Shown here: positions 50,397-59,178 of the stretch, piece by piece
Layout of the letters: each line of letters begins with the position of its first letter
Position numbering within the stretch: position 1 is the stretch's first letter
Origin: CAZOOK01 sp964581385
GTDB taxonomy: Bacteria > Pseudomonadota > Gammaproteobacteria > Nevskiales > Nevskiaceae
Assembly: GCA_964581385.1 (NCBI GenBank)
Contig: CAZOOK010000029.1
Span: 7,960 to 71,959 of the forward strand
Reading direction: 5' to 3'
Length of the DNA: 64,000 nt
Program-made: the position numbers and the translations under genes
The notes under the pieces: model-generated
The model's database searches: none
The model's input: only the letters and a program-made list of their open reading frames with translations
Told to the model about the DNA's origin: nothing

Positions 50397-51380
50397 TTAA
50401 GCCATTACCTTCGGCGACGACCAGTTTTCGAGCTTCATGCCGAGGTCGAGCCCATGGGCCTTGAGGGCTTCCTTGATTTCGTTGAGAGACTTCTTGCCGA
50501 GATTGGGCGTCTTCATCAACTCGTTCTCGGTACGCTGCACGAGATCCCCGATGTAATAGATATTCTCGGCCTTCAGACAGTTCGTCGAACGCACGCCCAG
50601 TTCCAGATCGTCGATGAGGCGGAACAGGATTGGGTTCAGTTCCTTGCGGCTGCTGCCAACCACGGTCTCTTCTTCAGCTTCCAGATCGACAAACACCGCG
50701 AGCTGGTCGCGCATGATGCGAGCTGCCGCACGAACCGCCTCGGCGGCGTCGATACCACCGTTGGTATCCACATCCAGGATCAGCTTATCGAGGTCGGTGC
50801 GCTGCTCGACGCGTGCGCGTTCGACGTTGTAGCTGACGCGGCTCACCGGGCTGTAAGAAGCATCGAGACGCAGCACACCAATTGAGGTGCCCTCGTCGTC
50901 ATTGCCGATGGCACGCGTCGCCGCCGGCTGATAACCACGGCCACGAGAGACTTTCAAAGTCATGCTCAACTTGCCACCGGTGAGGTGGGCGAGCACCAAG
51001 TTCGGATTGACGATCTCAACATCGTGATCAAGCTGGATGTCGGCGGCGGTCACGACACCGTTGCCCGATTTTTGCAGCTTCAACGTCGCTGACTCGCGCG
51101 CATTCATCCGGATCGCGACATTCTTGAGGTTCAGCAGAATGTCGATCACGTCTTCCTGCACGCCTTCGATCGCGCTGAACTCATGCACGACGCCTTCGAT
51201 CTGTGCTTCGGTAATCGCAGCGCCAGGAATCGACGACAGCAAGATGCGACGCAACGCGTTTCCAAGCGTATGGCCGAATCCGCGTTCCAGCGGTTCCAGC
51301 GTGACGCGGGCACGGTTGGCATCGACCTTCTCGACTTCGATGGAACGCGGCTTGAGCAGATCAGATACAAGACCCTGCAT
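50397..51380 (-). CDS. rpoA: DNA-directed RNA polymerase alpha subunit
   Basis: 327 residues (E. coli 329). The N-terminal dimerisation domain has ERGFGHTLGNALRRILLSS, and the C-terminal domain (about 250-327) has LELGVRSTNCLKAENIYYIG and the DNA-contact helix NLGKKSLNEIKEAL. Followed by rplQ at 19 bases, preceded by rpsD at 32. Confidence 0.98.
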   Translation of the reverse strand: MQGLVSDLLKPRSIEVEKVDANRARVTLEPLERGFGHTLGNALRRILLSSIPGAAITEAQIEGVVHEFSAIEGVQEDVIDILLNLKNVAIRMNARESATLKLQKSGNGVVTAADIQLDHDVEIVNPNLVLAHLTGGKLSMTLKVSRGRGYQPAATRAIGNDDEGTSIGVLRLDASYSPVSRVSYNVERARVEQRTDLDKLILDVDTNGGIDAAEAVRAAARIMRDQLAVFVDLEAEEETVVGSSRKELNPILFRLIDDLELGVRSTNCLKAENIYYIGDLVQRTENELMKTPNLGKKSLNEIKEALKAHGLDLGMKLENWSSPKVMA

Positions 51381-51412
51381 ATGGGCAAACCTCTTGGGAA
51401 AACAGAAACGGA

Positions 51413-52033
51413 TTACTTGGAATACAACTCGACGACAAGGTTCTCGTTGATGTCGGGGAGAACTTGATCGCGCTCAGGCAGTGACTTGAACACGCCGCGG
51501 AATCCCTTCTCGTCTACATCGACCCAATCCGGAAATCCAATCTGCGCGGCCACTGACAGCGCTGACGCGATGCGGCCCTGCAAACGTGACTTTTCGCGGA
51601 TTTCGACGGTGTCGCCTACCTGTATCTGGTACGACGGGATGTTGACCGGCTTGCTGTTGACCAGAATCGACTTATGGCTGACGAGCTGACGAGCCTCGGC
51701 ACGCGTCGCAGCAAATCCCATGCGATAGACGACGTTGTCGAGGCGCTGCTCCAGCATGCGCAGCAGATTCAAACCGGTGGAACCTTTTGCCGACGAGGCC
51801 TTCACATAATAATTGTGAAACTGACGCTCGAGCAGGCCATATATCTGGCGCAGCTTCTGCTTTTCGCGAAGCTGCAACGCATAGTCGGACAGGCGGGGCT
51901 TGCGCGCACCATGCTGTCCCGGCGGCGTATCCAGCTTGCACTTGGTTTCGAGCGAGCGACCGCGTCCCTTCAGCATCAGGTCGGTACCCGCGCGACGGGC
52001 TAGCTTGCAGGTCGGCCCAATATAACGTGCCAT
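51413..52033 (-). CDS. rpsD: 30S ribosomal protein S4
   Basis: 206 residues, the E. coli length. Starts MARYIGPTCKLARRAGTDLM; the S4 RNA-binding domain is LEQRLDNVVYRMGFAATRAE. S4 is the known translational repressor of this operon in E. coli. Only 12 bases separate it from rpsK. Confidence 0.98.
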   Translation of the reverse strand: MARYIGPTCKLARRAGTDLMLKGRGRSLETKCKLDTPPGQHGARKPRLSDYALQLREKQKLRQIYGLLERQFHNYYVKASSAKGSTGLNLLRMLEQRLDNVVYRMGFAATRAEARQLVSHKSILVNSKPVNIPSYQIQVGDTVEIREKSRLQGRIASALSVAAQIGFPDWVDVDEKGFRGVFKSLPERDQVLPDINENLVVELYSK

Positions 52034-52045
52034 GGTTCGATCTCC

Positions 52046-52450
52046 TTAAACGCGACGGCGCTTGGCCGGGCGGCAGCCGTTGTGCGGAATCGGTGTGACG
52101 TCGGTGATGTTCGTGACTTTGAGGCCGGAAGCATTCAACGAACGCACTGCCGACTCACGACCCGGGCCTGGCCCCTTCACACGCACTTCGACCGTTTTTA
52201 CGCCATGCTCGGCGGCGGCAGTGGCGGCACGCTCGGCGGCAACCTGCGCAGCGAACGGCGTGCTCTTGCGCGAGCCCTTGAAACCGCAGGCTCCGGCTGT
52301 CGCCCACGCCAGCGCGTTGCCCTGACGATCAGTGATCAAAACAAACGTATTGTTGAACGATGCCTGAATATGGGCGATCGCGTCGGTAACATTCTTTTTG
52401 ACGCGCTTGCGTGTCTTCGCGGCGGAAGCTGCTGCGGCTGGATTGGCCAT
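52046..52450 (-). CDS. rpsK: 30S ribosomal protein S11
   Basis: 134 residues (E. coli 129); the excess is an Ala/Lys-rich N-terminus (NPAAAASAAKTRKRVKK). The core AHIQASFNNTFVLITDRQGN and the C-terminal DVTPIPHNGCRPAKRRRV are typical. Confidence 0.98.
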   Translation of the reverse strand: MANPAAAASAAKTRKRVKKNVTDAIAHIQASFNNTFVLITDRQGNALAWATAGACGFKGSRKSTPFAAQVAAERAATAAAEHGVKTVEVRVKGPGPGRESAVRSLNASGLKVTNITDVTPIPHNGCRPAKRRRV

Positions 52451-52469
52451 GGTGTCTTCTAAACTTTAA

Positions 52470-52829
52470 TTACGTCTTGCGAATGGCTTTGCGCGGACCC
52501 TTGCGGGTGCGGGCATTGGTGCGTGTACGCTGACCGCGAACTGGCAGACCGCGGCGATGGCGCTGACCACGGTAGCAGCCCATATCCATGAGCCGCTTGA
52601 TGCTCATAGAGACTTCACGGCGCAGGTCACCTTCGACACTGAACTTCGCCACTTCGGCGCGAAGTTGATCGAGCTCACCCTCGGTGAGCGCCTTGACCGC
52701 CACTTCCGGCTTGATACCGGCGGCCGCGCAAATCTTCCTGGCGCGAGTCTGCCCAATGCCATAGATCGCCTGAAGAGCGATCACCGTGTGTTTGTTGGCC
52801 GGGACATTGACGCCCGCTATACGTGCCAT
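52470..52829 (-). CDS. rpsM: 30S ribosomal protein S13
   Basis: 119 residues (E. coli 118). Starts MARIAGVNVPANKHTVIALQ; the C-terminal tail GLPVRGQRTRTNARTRKGPR reaches the tRNA sites. First gene of the alpha group here, 60 bases after rpmJ. Confidence 0.98.
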   Translation of the reverse strand: MARIAGVNVPANKHTVIALQAIYGIGQTRARKICAAAGIKPEVAVKALTEGELDQLRAEVAKFSVEGDLRREVSMSIKRLMDMGCYRGQRHRRGLPVRGQRTRTNARTRKGPRKAIRKT

Positions 52830-52889
52830 GCGCTTAACTCCAAACCCGCGCGGAAAAGAGCGGGATTATAAGGAAAATAGCCTGCCCCA

Positions 52890-53003
52890 TCAACCCTGAC
52901 GCTGCTTATGACGAGCGTCGCTGCAGATCACGCGTACAACTCTGTTGCGACGGACGATCTTGCAGTTGCGGCAGATCTTTTTGACTGATGCTCGGACTTT
53001 CAT
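52890..53003 (-). CDS. rpmJ: 50S ribosomal protein L36
   Basis: 37 residues, MKVRASVKKICRNCKIVRRN and 17 more. It keeps all four zinc ligands (C11, C14, C27, H32), so this is the zinc-binding form. Located between secY and rpsM as in E. coli. Confidence 0.97.
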   Translation of the reverse strand: MKVRASVKKICRNCKIVRRNRVVRVICSDARHKQRQG

Positions 53004-53045
53004 GTTTCAACCTCGATAGACGGATACCGAACCGCGCGCGTCCGC

Positions 53046-54389
53046 TCAGGAACGCACCGCGCCTGCGCCGCCGGGAGACTTCAAGTTCGCCTTCTTCAGC
53101 AAACCCTCGTATTGATGGGACATCACATGCGCCTGCAGCTGCGCCATGAAGTCCATGACAACCACCACCGTGATCATTAGCGAGGTACCGCCAAACGAAA
53201 ACGGGACATGGAAATAATTGATGAAGATTTCCGGCAGCAAACATACGATCGAAACGTATAGGGCGCCGGCAACCGTCAGCCGCGTCAATACCTGATCGAT
53301 ATACTCGGCCGTCTTGATGCCGGGCCGAACGCCCGGGACGAACGCGCCGGACTTTTTCAAGTTTTCCGCAGTCTCGCGGGAATCGAATACGAGAGCGGTG
53401 TAGAAGAACGAGAAGAAAATAATCAGCACTGCGTACAACAAGGTATACAAGGCCTGGCCGGGCGATAGCGCATTGACGATCTGTTGCATGAAACCGCTGC
53501 TGCCCTCGTCCCCAAAAAAACGGACGATCGACGCCGGGAACAGAATGAGGCTCGAGGCGAAAATCGGCGGGATGACGCCGGACATATTGAGCTTGAGCGG
53601 CAAATGTTGCGTCTGCGCAGCATATAGCTTGCGCCCCTGCTGGCGGCGGGCGTGGTGGATCGGAATGCGGCGTTGCGCACGCTCGACGAATACAACGAAT
53701 GCGGTGACCCCTACGACCAACGCGGCGATCGGAACCAGCAAAAATCCATTCAGCGAACCCTCGCTGACGAGCTGCGCGGTCGCACCGATCGCGCGCGGCA
53801 TACCGGCGACAATACCCGTGAAAATAATCATCGACATACCGTTGCCGATGCCACGCTCGGTGATCTGCTCGCCGAGCCACATCAGAAACATCGTCCCGGT
53901 CACCAGCGATATGGTTGACGTGAAAATGAATCCGAAGCCCGGCGCCAGCGCGATTCCCTGTTTATTCAGTGCGATCGCCGCACCCGCCGACTGGAAAATC
54001 GACAACGCCAGGGTACTGTAACGGGTGTACTTGGTCAGCTTGCGGCGGCCCGCATCGCCTTCCTTGCGCAACTCCTTGAGTTGCGGCAGCACGGTCGCCA
54101 TCAGCTGCACGATGATCGACGCCGAGATATATGGCATCACGCCCAGTGCGAAGATCGATAGACGATGCAACGCGCCGCCCGAGAACATGTTGAACATGTC
54201 CAGGATCGTGCCTTTCTGCTGATCGAAAAGCTGAGTCAGCTTAGCGGGATCCACACCAGGAACCGGAATGAACGATCCGATGCGGTAAACGATGAGCGCA
54301 CCGACCAGGAACAGCAGCCGACGACGAACCTCCCCGAGCTTGGAGAGATCCGGCACCATGCCGCGATTGCTGGCCTGCAGATTCGCCAT
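53046..54389 (-). CDS. secY: Protein translocase subunit SecY
   Basis: Channel-forming subunit of SecYEG. 447 residues (E. coli 443) with ten membrane helices. Conserved stretches: FNMFSGGALHRLSIFALGVM (plug and helix 2 region), EQITERGIGNGMSMIIFTGI and the cytosolic loop PGVRPGIKTAEYIDQVLTRL. 13 bases after rplO. The C-terminal tail is short and basic. Confidence 0.98.
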   Translation of the reverse strand: MANLQASNRGMVPDLSKLGEVRRRLLFLVGALIVYRIGSFIPVPGVDPAKLTQLFDQQKGTILDMFNMFSGGALHRLSIFALGVMPYISASIIVQLMATVLPQLKELRKEGDAGRRKLTKYTRYSTLALSIFQSAGAAIALNKQGIALAPGFGFIFTSTISLVTGTMFLMWLGEQITERGIGNGMSMIIFTGIVAGMPRAIGATAQLVSEGSLNGFLLVPIAALVVGVTAFVVFVERAQRRIPIHHARRQQGRKLYAAQTQHLPLKLNMSGVIPPIFASSLILFPASIVRFFGDEGSSGFMQQIVNALSPGQALYTLLYAVLIIFFSFFYTALVFDSRETAENLKKSGAFVPGVRPGIKTAEYIDQVLTRLTVAGALYVSIVCLLPEIFINYFHVPFSFGGTSLMITVVVVMDFMAQLQAHVMSHQYEGLLKKANLKSPGGAGAVRS

Positions 54390-54402
54390 CGAAATATTGC
54401 GA

Positions 54403-54840
54403 CTACTCTGCGATCGAGCCGCCGGCCGCGAGCACCAGCTCGCGCGCGCCCTTGGTCACGTTGACGCCCTTCAGCACAACTTTGCGGGTCAGCGTACCGG
54501 ACTTGATGACCTTTGCCTGCTCGGTTTGCGCCGGAATGACGCCTGCCTTCTTGAGAACCGCAAGATCGATCTCAATTTCGCTGAGCTTCTGCAAATCGGA
54601 GAGGCGCACTTCGGCGCTTAGCTTGGCCAGCGCTGAACTGAACCCGCGCTTCGGCAGGCGACGCTGGATCGGCATTTGGCCGCCCTCGAAGCCGATCTTG
54701 CCACGACCGCCCTTGCGCGCACGCTGACCCTTATGCCCGCGCCCAGCGGTCTTGCCCATGCCGGAACCGATACCACGGCCAACACGAACGCGAACCGTCT
54801 TGGAACCCTTAGCAGGCTTGATTGTGTTCAGTTTCATCAT
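54403..54840 (-). CDS. rplO: 50S ribosomal protein L15
   Basis: 145 residues (E. coli 144). MKLNTIKPAKGSKTVRVRVG, then the Gly/Arg-rich GRGIGSGMGKTAGRGHKGQR. Two adjacent ATG codons (54840 and 54837) could start it. Preceded by an unusually long 144-base gap after rpmD that holds a large inverted repeat. Confidence 0.97.
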   Translation of the reverse strand: MMKLNTIKPAKGSKTVRVRVGRGIGSGMGKTAGRGHKGQRARKGGRGKIGFEGGQMPIQRRLPKRGFSSALAKLSAEVRLSDLQKLSEIEIDLAVLKKAGVIPAQTEQAKVIKSGTLTRKVVLKGVNVTKGARELVLAAGGSIAE

Positions 54841-54892
54841 GACATCGCTCTCGAATTTGCTGGTGAGGGGTGGGGTCGGCCGCGATCACACC

Positions 54893-54976
54893 CTGTAAAG
54901 TCGCCCGCTGTATCCGCTGTGAGAAAAAACTGGAAGGCTCCGGTTCCCTCACAGCGCCGAAGGCGCGACCTTACAG
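54893..54976. repeat. Large imperfect inverted repeat between rpmD and rplO
   Basis: Outer arms CTGTAAAGTCGC (54893-54904) and GCGACCTTACAG (54965-54976) pair in 11 of 12 positions; inner arms GCTGTGAG (54916-54923) and CTCACAGC (54948-54955) pair perfectly. The two whole 29-31-base arms are near reverse complements. The loop, read on the minus strand, has six T residues after a small hairpin. The structure is transcribed inside the spc operon. Confidence 0.85.
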
Positions 54977-54984
54977 CTCGCGCC

Positions 54985-55176
54985 TCACGCTTCTTCCACT
55001 TTCAGCATGAAACCAATCTTGCGGACCATGCCGAGATTCTCCGGCGTAGCGGCCACTTCGACGGTCTGATAGACCCGGCGCAGGCCGAGGCCGCGCACGC
55101 AATCCCGATGGGCCTTCAGACGGCCGAAGGGGCTGCGGACCAGCGTGAGCTTGAGCTGTTTGGCTTGAGACATCAC
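54985..55176 (-). CDS. rpmD: 50S ribosomal protein L30
   Basis: 63 residues (E. coli 59). KQLKLTLVRSPFGRLKAHRD and VYQTVEVAATPENLGMVRKI are typical. The short acidic tail is LKVEEA. Nine bases after rpsE. Confidence 0.97.
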   Translation of the reverse strand: MMSQAKQLKLTLVRSPFGRLKAHRDCVRGLGLRRVYQTVEVAATPENLGMVRKIGFMLKVEEA

Positions 55177-55185
55177 CGCTCTCCC

Positions 55186-55707
55186 TTAGGCGCCGAGGAT
55201 TTCTTCGACCGTCTTGCCACGCTTGGCGGCAATTTCGGACGGAAGGTTCATACCTTTCAGCGCATCCATGGTGGCGCGCACGACGTTAATCGCATTGCGC
55301 GAGCCGAATGACTTGGCGAGCACATTCTGCACACCGGCCACCTCGAATACCGCGCGCATCGCACCACCGGCGATGACACCGGTACCGTCCGATGCTGGGC
55401 GCATAAACACCTTCGTCGAACCGTGCGTACCCCAAATCTCGTGCTGCAGGGTCATGCCCTTCAGCGGTACCGCGATCATGTTCTTGCGCGCCCGTTCCAT
55501 CGCCTTCTGGATTGCGACCGGAACTTCGCGTGCTTTGCCATAACCGAAGCCGACGCGACCAGCGCCGTCACCAACTACGGTCAGGGCCGCGAACGCAAAC
55601 TGCTTGCCTCCTTTGACCGTCTTGGAGACGCGGTTCACCGCGACAAGCTTCTCTTTGAAATCGCCGCCGCTTTGAACGTCGTCGAACTGCGCTGGGTTAT
55701 TAGCCAT
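55186..55707 (-). CDS. rpsE: 30S ribosomal protein S5
   Basis: 173 residues (E. coli 167). The dsRNA-binding domain reads FKEKLVAVNRVSKTVKGGKQ, with GFGYGKAREVPVAIQKAMER and the C-terminal domain. Three bases after rplR. Confidence 0.98.
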   Translation of the reverse strand: MANNPAQFDDVQSGGDFKEKLVAVNRVSKTVKGGKQFAFAALTVVGDGAGRVGFGYGKAREVPVAIQKAMERARKNMIAVPLKGMTLQHEIWGTHGSTKVFMRPASDGTGVIAGGAMRAVFEVAGVQNVLAKSFGSRNAINVVRATMDALKGMNLPSEIAAKRGKTVEEILGA

Positions 55708-55710
55708 CTC

Positions 55711-56067
55711 TTAAAACTCCAGACCGCTTTCGCGCGCGGCATCCGCCAACGCCTTGATACGCCCGTGATATTTAAATCCGGAACGATCGAATGCAACCTT
55801 GTTGACACCGGCAGCTTTAGCACGCTCAGCGAGCGTCTGCCCGACTTTCTTCGCCGCCTCAACGTTGCCGGTGCTACCGAGTCCGTCCGCTACTGCTTTT
55901 TCCACGGTCGACGCCGCAACCACAGTACTCCCGCCGTCGGCGGCGATGATCTGTGCGTAGATGTGTTGCGGTGTACGGTGCACGGCCAGGCGATAGACGC
56001 CCAACTCGCGGATTTTGGCGCGTGTACGGCGCGCACGCCGCAGACGGGTTTCCTTTTTCGCGTTCAT
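55711..56067 (-). CDS. rplR: 50S ribosomal protein L18
   Basis: 118 residues (E. coli 117). Basic start MNAKKETRLRRARRTRAKIR, then the 5S rRNA-binding core RLAVHRTPQHIYAQIIAADG. A 77-base gap separates it from rplF. Confidence 0.98.
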   Translation of the reverse strand: MNAKKETRLRRARRTRAKIRELGVYRLAVHRTPQHIYAQIIAADGGSTVVAASTVEKAVADGLGSTGNVEAAKKVGQTLAERAKAAGVNKVAFDRSGFKYHGRIKALADAARESGLEF

Positions 56068-56144
56068 CGTTCCAGCTCTTGTTCCAGTAATAACTCTTCA
56101 GGACCGTCGCCGCTCGCAGGTCGGCGTGCGGGCCAAAAATACGC

Positions 56145-56675
56145 TTACTTCTTCTTCGCCTCTTTCATCACCACGCGCTCATCCGAATAACGCACACCCT
56201 TGCCCTTGTAAGGCTCGGGTGGACGGTACGAACGGATATCCGCAGCGACCTGACCGACCATATGACGATCCGCGCCCTTGACGATGATGTCGGTCTGGCT
56301 CGGCGTTTCCACCGTGACGCCTTCCGGCACCGGGTATTCGATCGGGTGAGAAAATCCCAACGAGAGATTGAGCTTCTTGCCCTGCACCTGAGCGCGATAT
56401 CCAACGCCGACCAGCTGCAACTTGCGCTCGTACGGCTTGACTACGCCGTTGACCATATTGTTCAGCAGCGCGCGGAACGTTCCCGCCATCGCGGCATTGG
56501 CCTTGACCGAATCCGCGGACAGTTGGGCCACGCCATTGGCGACCTCGATCGCCACGCCGACGGGCATCGCCTTGGTCAGCGTCGCCTTGGCGCTCTTGAC
56601 GGTCAACACGCCACCGTCGGTCTTGACTTCGACTCCGGCCGGAACCTTGACCGGCGCCTTCGCGATTCTCGACAT
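56145..56675 (-). CDS. rplF: 50S ribosomal protein L6
   Basis: 176 residues (E. coli 177). MSRIAKAPVKVPAGVEV and the C-terminal RPPEPYKGKGVRYSDERVVM with the KEAKKK end are diagnostic. One base after rpsH. Confidence 0.98.
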   Translation of the reverse strand: MSRIAKAPVKVPAGVEVKTDGGVLTVKSAKATLTKAMPVGVAIEVANGVAQLSADSVKANAAMAGTFRALLNNMVNGVVKPYERKLQLVGVGYRAQVQGKKLNLSLGFSHPIEYPVPEGVTVETPSQTDIIVKGADRHMVGQVAADIRSYRPPEPYKGKGVRYSDERVVMKEAKKK

Positions 56676-56676
56676 G

Positions 56677-57072
56677 TCAGGCCACCACGCAGATCACTTC
56701 GCCGCCCTGGCCGGCCGCGCGCGCAGCGCGGTCGCTGACGACCCCTTGGGAAGTGGAAACGATCGCCACCCCGAGACCGCCGAGAACTTTGGGCAATTTA
56801 TCTTTGCCTTTGTACCAGCGCAGACTCGGCTTGCTGATGCGCTCCAGCCGCTCGATGACCGGTTTGCCATCAAAGTACTTGAGAACCACGGTGATTACTT
56901 TCTTACCGTCGTTATCGACGACACTGTAGTCGGCGATATAGCCTTCGTCTTTCAGCACGGCGGCGATCGCTATCTTCTGCTTCGACGACGGGGCCGTAAC
57001 GAATTTCTTGCGCGCGGACTGACCGTTGCGAATGCGAGTCAGGAAGTCACCGATCGGATCATTGACGCTCAT
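56677..57072 (-). CDS. rpsH: 30S ribosomal protein S8
   Basis: 131 residues (E. coli 130). MSVNDPIGDFLTRIRNGQSA at the start, GGLGVAIVSTSQGVVSDRAA near the end. In E. coli S8 is the translational repressor of the spc operon. Confidence 0.98.
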   Translation of the reverse strand: MSVNDPIGDFLTRIRNGQSARKKFVTAPSSKQKIAIAAVLKDEGYIADYSVVDNDGKKVITVVLKYFDGKPVIERLERISKPSLRWYKGKDKLPKVLGGLGVAIVSTSQGVVSDRAARAAGQGGEVICVVA

Positions 57073-57086
57073 AAATCAGTTTCCAA

Positions 57087-57392
57087 TTACCAGCTGGCTT
57101 TCTTCAGGCCGGGAATTTCGCCGCGCATCGCGGTCTCACGCAACTTGACGCGCGACAGACCGAACTTACGGTACACGCCACGCGACCGGCCGGTAATCTT
57201 GCAGCGATTGCGTACACGTGCCGCGCTCGAATCCCGCGGCAGCTTTTGCAGCTTATTTACCGCATCGGCACGCTCATCGTAGCTACTGCTCGTATTCTCG
57301 ATGATCGCCTTAAGCGCAGCGCGCCTCTTGGCGTATTTTTTTACCAGCGCGATACGCTTCTTCTCGCGCTCGACCATATTCGTCTTGGCCAT
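57087..57392 (-). CDS. rpsN: 30S ribosomal protein S14
   Basis: 101 residues, the E. coli length and the long zinc-free form (no CxxC). NRCKITGRSRGVYRKFGLSR is the conserved core, ending in KASW. Confidence 0.98.
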   Translation of the reverse strand: MAKTNMVEREKKRIALVKKYAKRRAALKAIIENTSSSYDERADAVNKLQKLPRDSSAARVRNRCKITGRSRGVYRKFGLSRVKLRETAMRGEIPGLKKASW

Positions 57393-57404
57393 ACCTGCCT
57401 CGCC

Positions 57405-57944
57405 TTACTTGCGGAACGGGAAGCTGAACGCTTCGAGCAATGCGCGCCCTTCTTCGTCCGTCTTCGCCGTGGTGGTGATCGTGATGTTCATGCCGCGCAA
57501 CATATCGATCTTGTCGTAATCGATTTCAGGAAAAATGATCTGTTCATTGATCCCGAAGTTGTAATTGCCCTGACCATCGAAACCACGCAGATTGAGGCCG
57601 CGGAAGTCGCGAATACGAGGCAGCGCGATCGAAATCAGGCGCTCAAGAAATTCATACATGCGCTCGCGGCGCAATGTAACCTTGACGCCGACCGGATAAT
57701 TCTCGCGGATCTTGAAGCCCGCAATCGCCTTCGAAGAGCGCGTGACGATCGGCTTCTGACCGGCAATCGCCGTCATGTCGGACACCGCATGCTCGATGAC
57801 CTTTCGATCAGTCGTCGCTTCACCCACGCCCATGTTGAGCGTGATCTTGGCGATGCGCGGCACCGCCATCGCATTGCAGCTCAGCTTTGTCTTGAGCTGG
57901 GGCGCGACGGTTTCGCGGTAATAGGTTTGCAGATTAGCAGCCAT
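57405..57944 (-). CDS. rplE: 50S ribosomal protein L5
   Basis: 179 residues, exactly the E. coli length. VPRIAKITLNMGVGEATTDR, TVATRSSKAIAGFKIRE-type core and GINEQIIFPEIDYDKID are diagnostic for this 5S rRNA-binding protein. Confidence 0.98.
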   Translation of the reverse strand: MAANLQTYYRETVAPQLKTKLSCNAMAVPRIAKITLNMGVGEATTDRKVIEHAVSDMTAIAGQKPIVTRSSKAIAGFKIRENYPVGVKVTLRRERMYEFLERLISIALPRIRDFRGLNLRGFDGQGNYNFGINEQIIFPEIDYDKIDMLRGMNITITTTAKTDEEGRALLEAFSFPFRK

Positions 57945-57959
57945 GGCCCTTGATCCTGC

Positions 57960-58298
57960 TTACGCGTCCACTACTTCATCGGTGGACTTGAAATAACGCA
58001 CCTTGCGGCGGGCTTCGCCTTCGCCGAGAAACTTGAAGCCGACACGATCCGGGCCGCCTTCACCCTTATTTTTTGCCGGATTCCACAGCGCGACGTTCGA
58101 CACATCGATCGGCATTTCCTTTTCGATGATGCCGCCGGCAACACCGGTATTGGGATTGCCGCGCTGGTGCTTCTTGACCAGATTGGCGCCTTCCACAATG
58201 ACCTTGCCATTCTCCAGCACGCGTGCAATCTTGCCGCGGCGGCCCTTGTCGCGACCGGTTAGAACCACGACCTCATCGGCTTTGCGAATCTTGTTCAT
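57960..58298 (-). CDS. rplX: 50S ribosomal protein L24
   Basis: 112 residues (E. coli 104). KOW motif VVLTGRDKGRRGKIARVLEN at the N-terminus, then GANLVKKHQRGNP. 15 bases after rplE on the upstream side. Confidence 0.98.
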   Translation of the reverse strand: MNKIRKADEVVVLTGRDKGRRGKIARVLENGKVIVEGANLVKKHQRGNPNTGVAGGIIEKEMPIDVSNVALWNPAKNKGEGGPDRVGFKFLGEGEARRKVRYFKSTDEVVDA

Positions 58299-58315
58299 GA
58301 CGATCTCATCCCCGC

Positions 58316-58681
58316 TCAGAGAACTTCCGGGGCCAGCGAAATAATGCGCATGAAGCGATCGCGCAACTCGCGCGTAACCGGCCCAAAGATACGGGTACCG
58401 ATCGGCTCCATCTTGTTAGTCAGCAACACCGCGGCGTTGCTGTCGAAACGGATTAGCGATCCATCCGGACGGCGCACGCCTTTCTTAGTGCGAACCACGA
58501 CGGCGTCGTGGACTTCGCCCTTCTTGACCTTGCCGCGCGGGATCGCGTCTTTGACCGTCACTTTGATGACGTCACCGATGTTCGCGTAACGGCGGTGAGT
58601 GCTGCCAGCCACGCGGATGACCTGGACAATCTTCGCGCCGCTGTTGTCGGCGGCGACGAGCATGGATTCTTGTTGAATCAC
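58316..58681 (-). CDS. rplN: 50S ribosomal protein L14
   Basis: 121 residues (E. coli 123). MIQQESMLVAADNSGAKIVQ start and RIFGPVTRELRDRFMRIISL end. It begins the spc operon in E. coli order; three bases after rpsQ. Confidence 0.98.
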   Translation of the reverse strand: MIQQESMLVAADNSGAKIVQVIRVAGSTHRRYANIGDVIKVTVKDAIPRGKVKKGEVHDAVVVRTKKGVRRPDGSLIRFDSNAAVLLTNKMEPIGTRIFGPVTRELRDRFMRIISLAPEVL

Positions 58682-58684
58682 GTC

Positions 58685-58972
58685 TCAGCCTCCCGCACTT
58701 GGCGAACTGGCGCTTTCCAGCACTTCGACCAAGCGAAAATGCTTGCTCCGTGACAGTGGGCGCGTTTCGACGATCGCAACGAGATCACCTTCGTGACATT
58801 CATTCTTCTCATCGTGCGCATGCAGCTTCGTCGTCTTGCGCACATATTTGCTGTAGAGCGGATGCTTGACGCTACGCTCGACCGCAACGGTGATGGTCTT
58901 GTCGGCTTTGTTGCTGACCACACGCCCGACGATACGGCGCTGGCTCTTGGTTTGGGCTGCCTGTTCGGTCAT
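58685..58972 (-). CDS. rpsQ: 30S ribosomal protein S17
   Basis: 95 residues (E. coli 84). OB-fold core QRRIVGRVVSNKADKTITVA and HDEKNECHEGDLVAIVETRP. The extra length is an N-terminal TEQAAQTK and a C-terminal tail. Overlaps rpmC by four bases. Confidence 0.97.
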   Translation of the reverse strand: MTEQAAQTKSQRRIVGRVVSNKADKTITVAVERSVKHPLYSKYVRKTTKLHAHDEKNECHEGDLVAIVETRPLSRSKHFRLVEVLESASSPSAGG

Positions 58973-59178
58973 GACGCTTTCGCCTGTTGATTCATGAGCG
59001 TCTTGATGCGCGCAATCTTCTTGCGCGCTTCGCTGACGAGGTGCGATTTCGCCTGCTGCCCCATCGCCTGCTGCATGCGCAGATTAAACTGCTCACGGCG
59101 CAGGGCGGCCAATTCTTCTTTCAGTTGCGCTGCGCTCATGCCGCGCACGCTCTTCACGAATTCGGCGGTTTTCATCAC
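58969..59178 (-). CDS. rpmC: 50S ribosomal protein L29
   Basis: 69 residues (E. coli 63). Helical hairpin protein at the exit tunnel: AAQLKEELAALRREQFNLRM, then ARIKTLMNQ. Four-base overlap with rplP upstream and rpsQ downstream. Confidence 0.97.
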   Translation of the reverse strand: MMKTAEFVKSVRGMSAAQLKEELAALRREQFNLRMQQAMGQQAKSHLVSEARKKIARIKTLMNQQAKAS

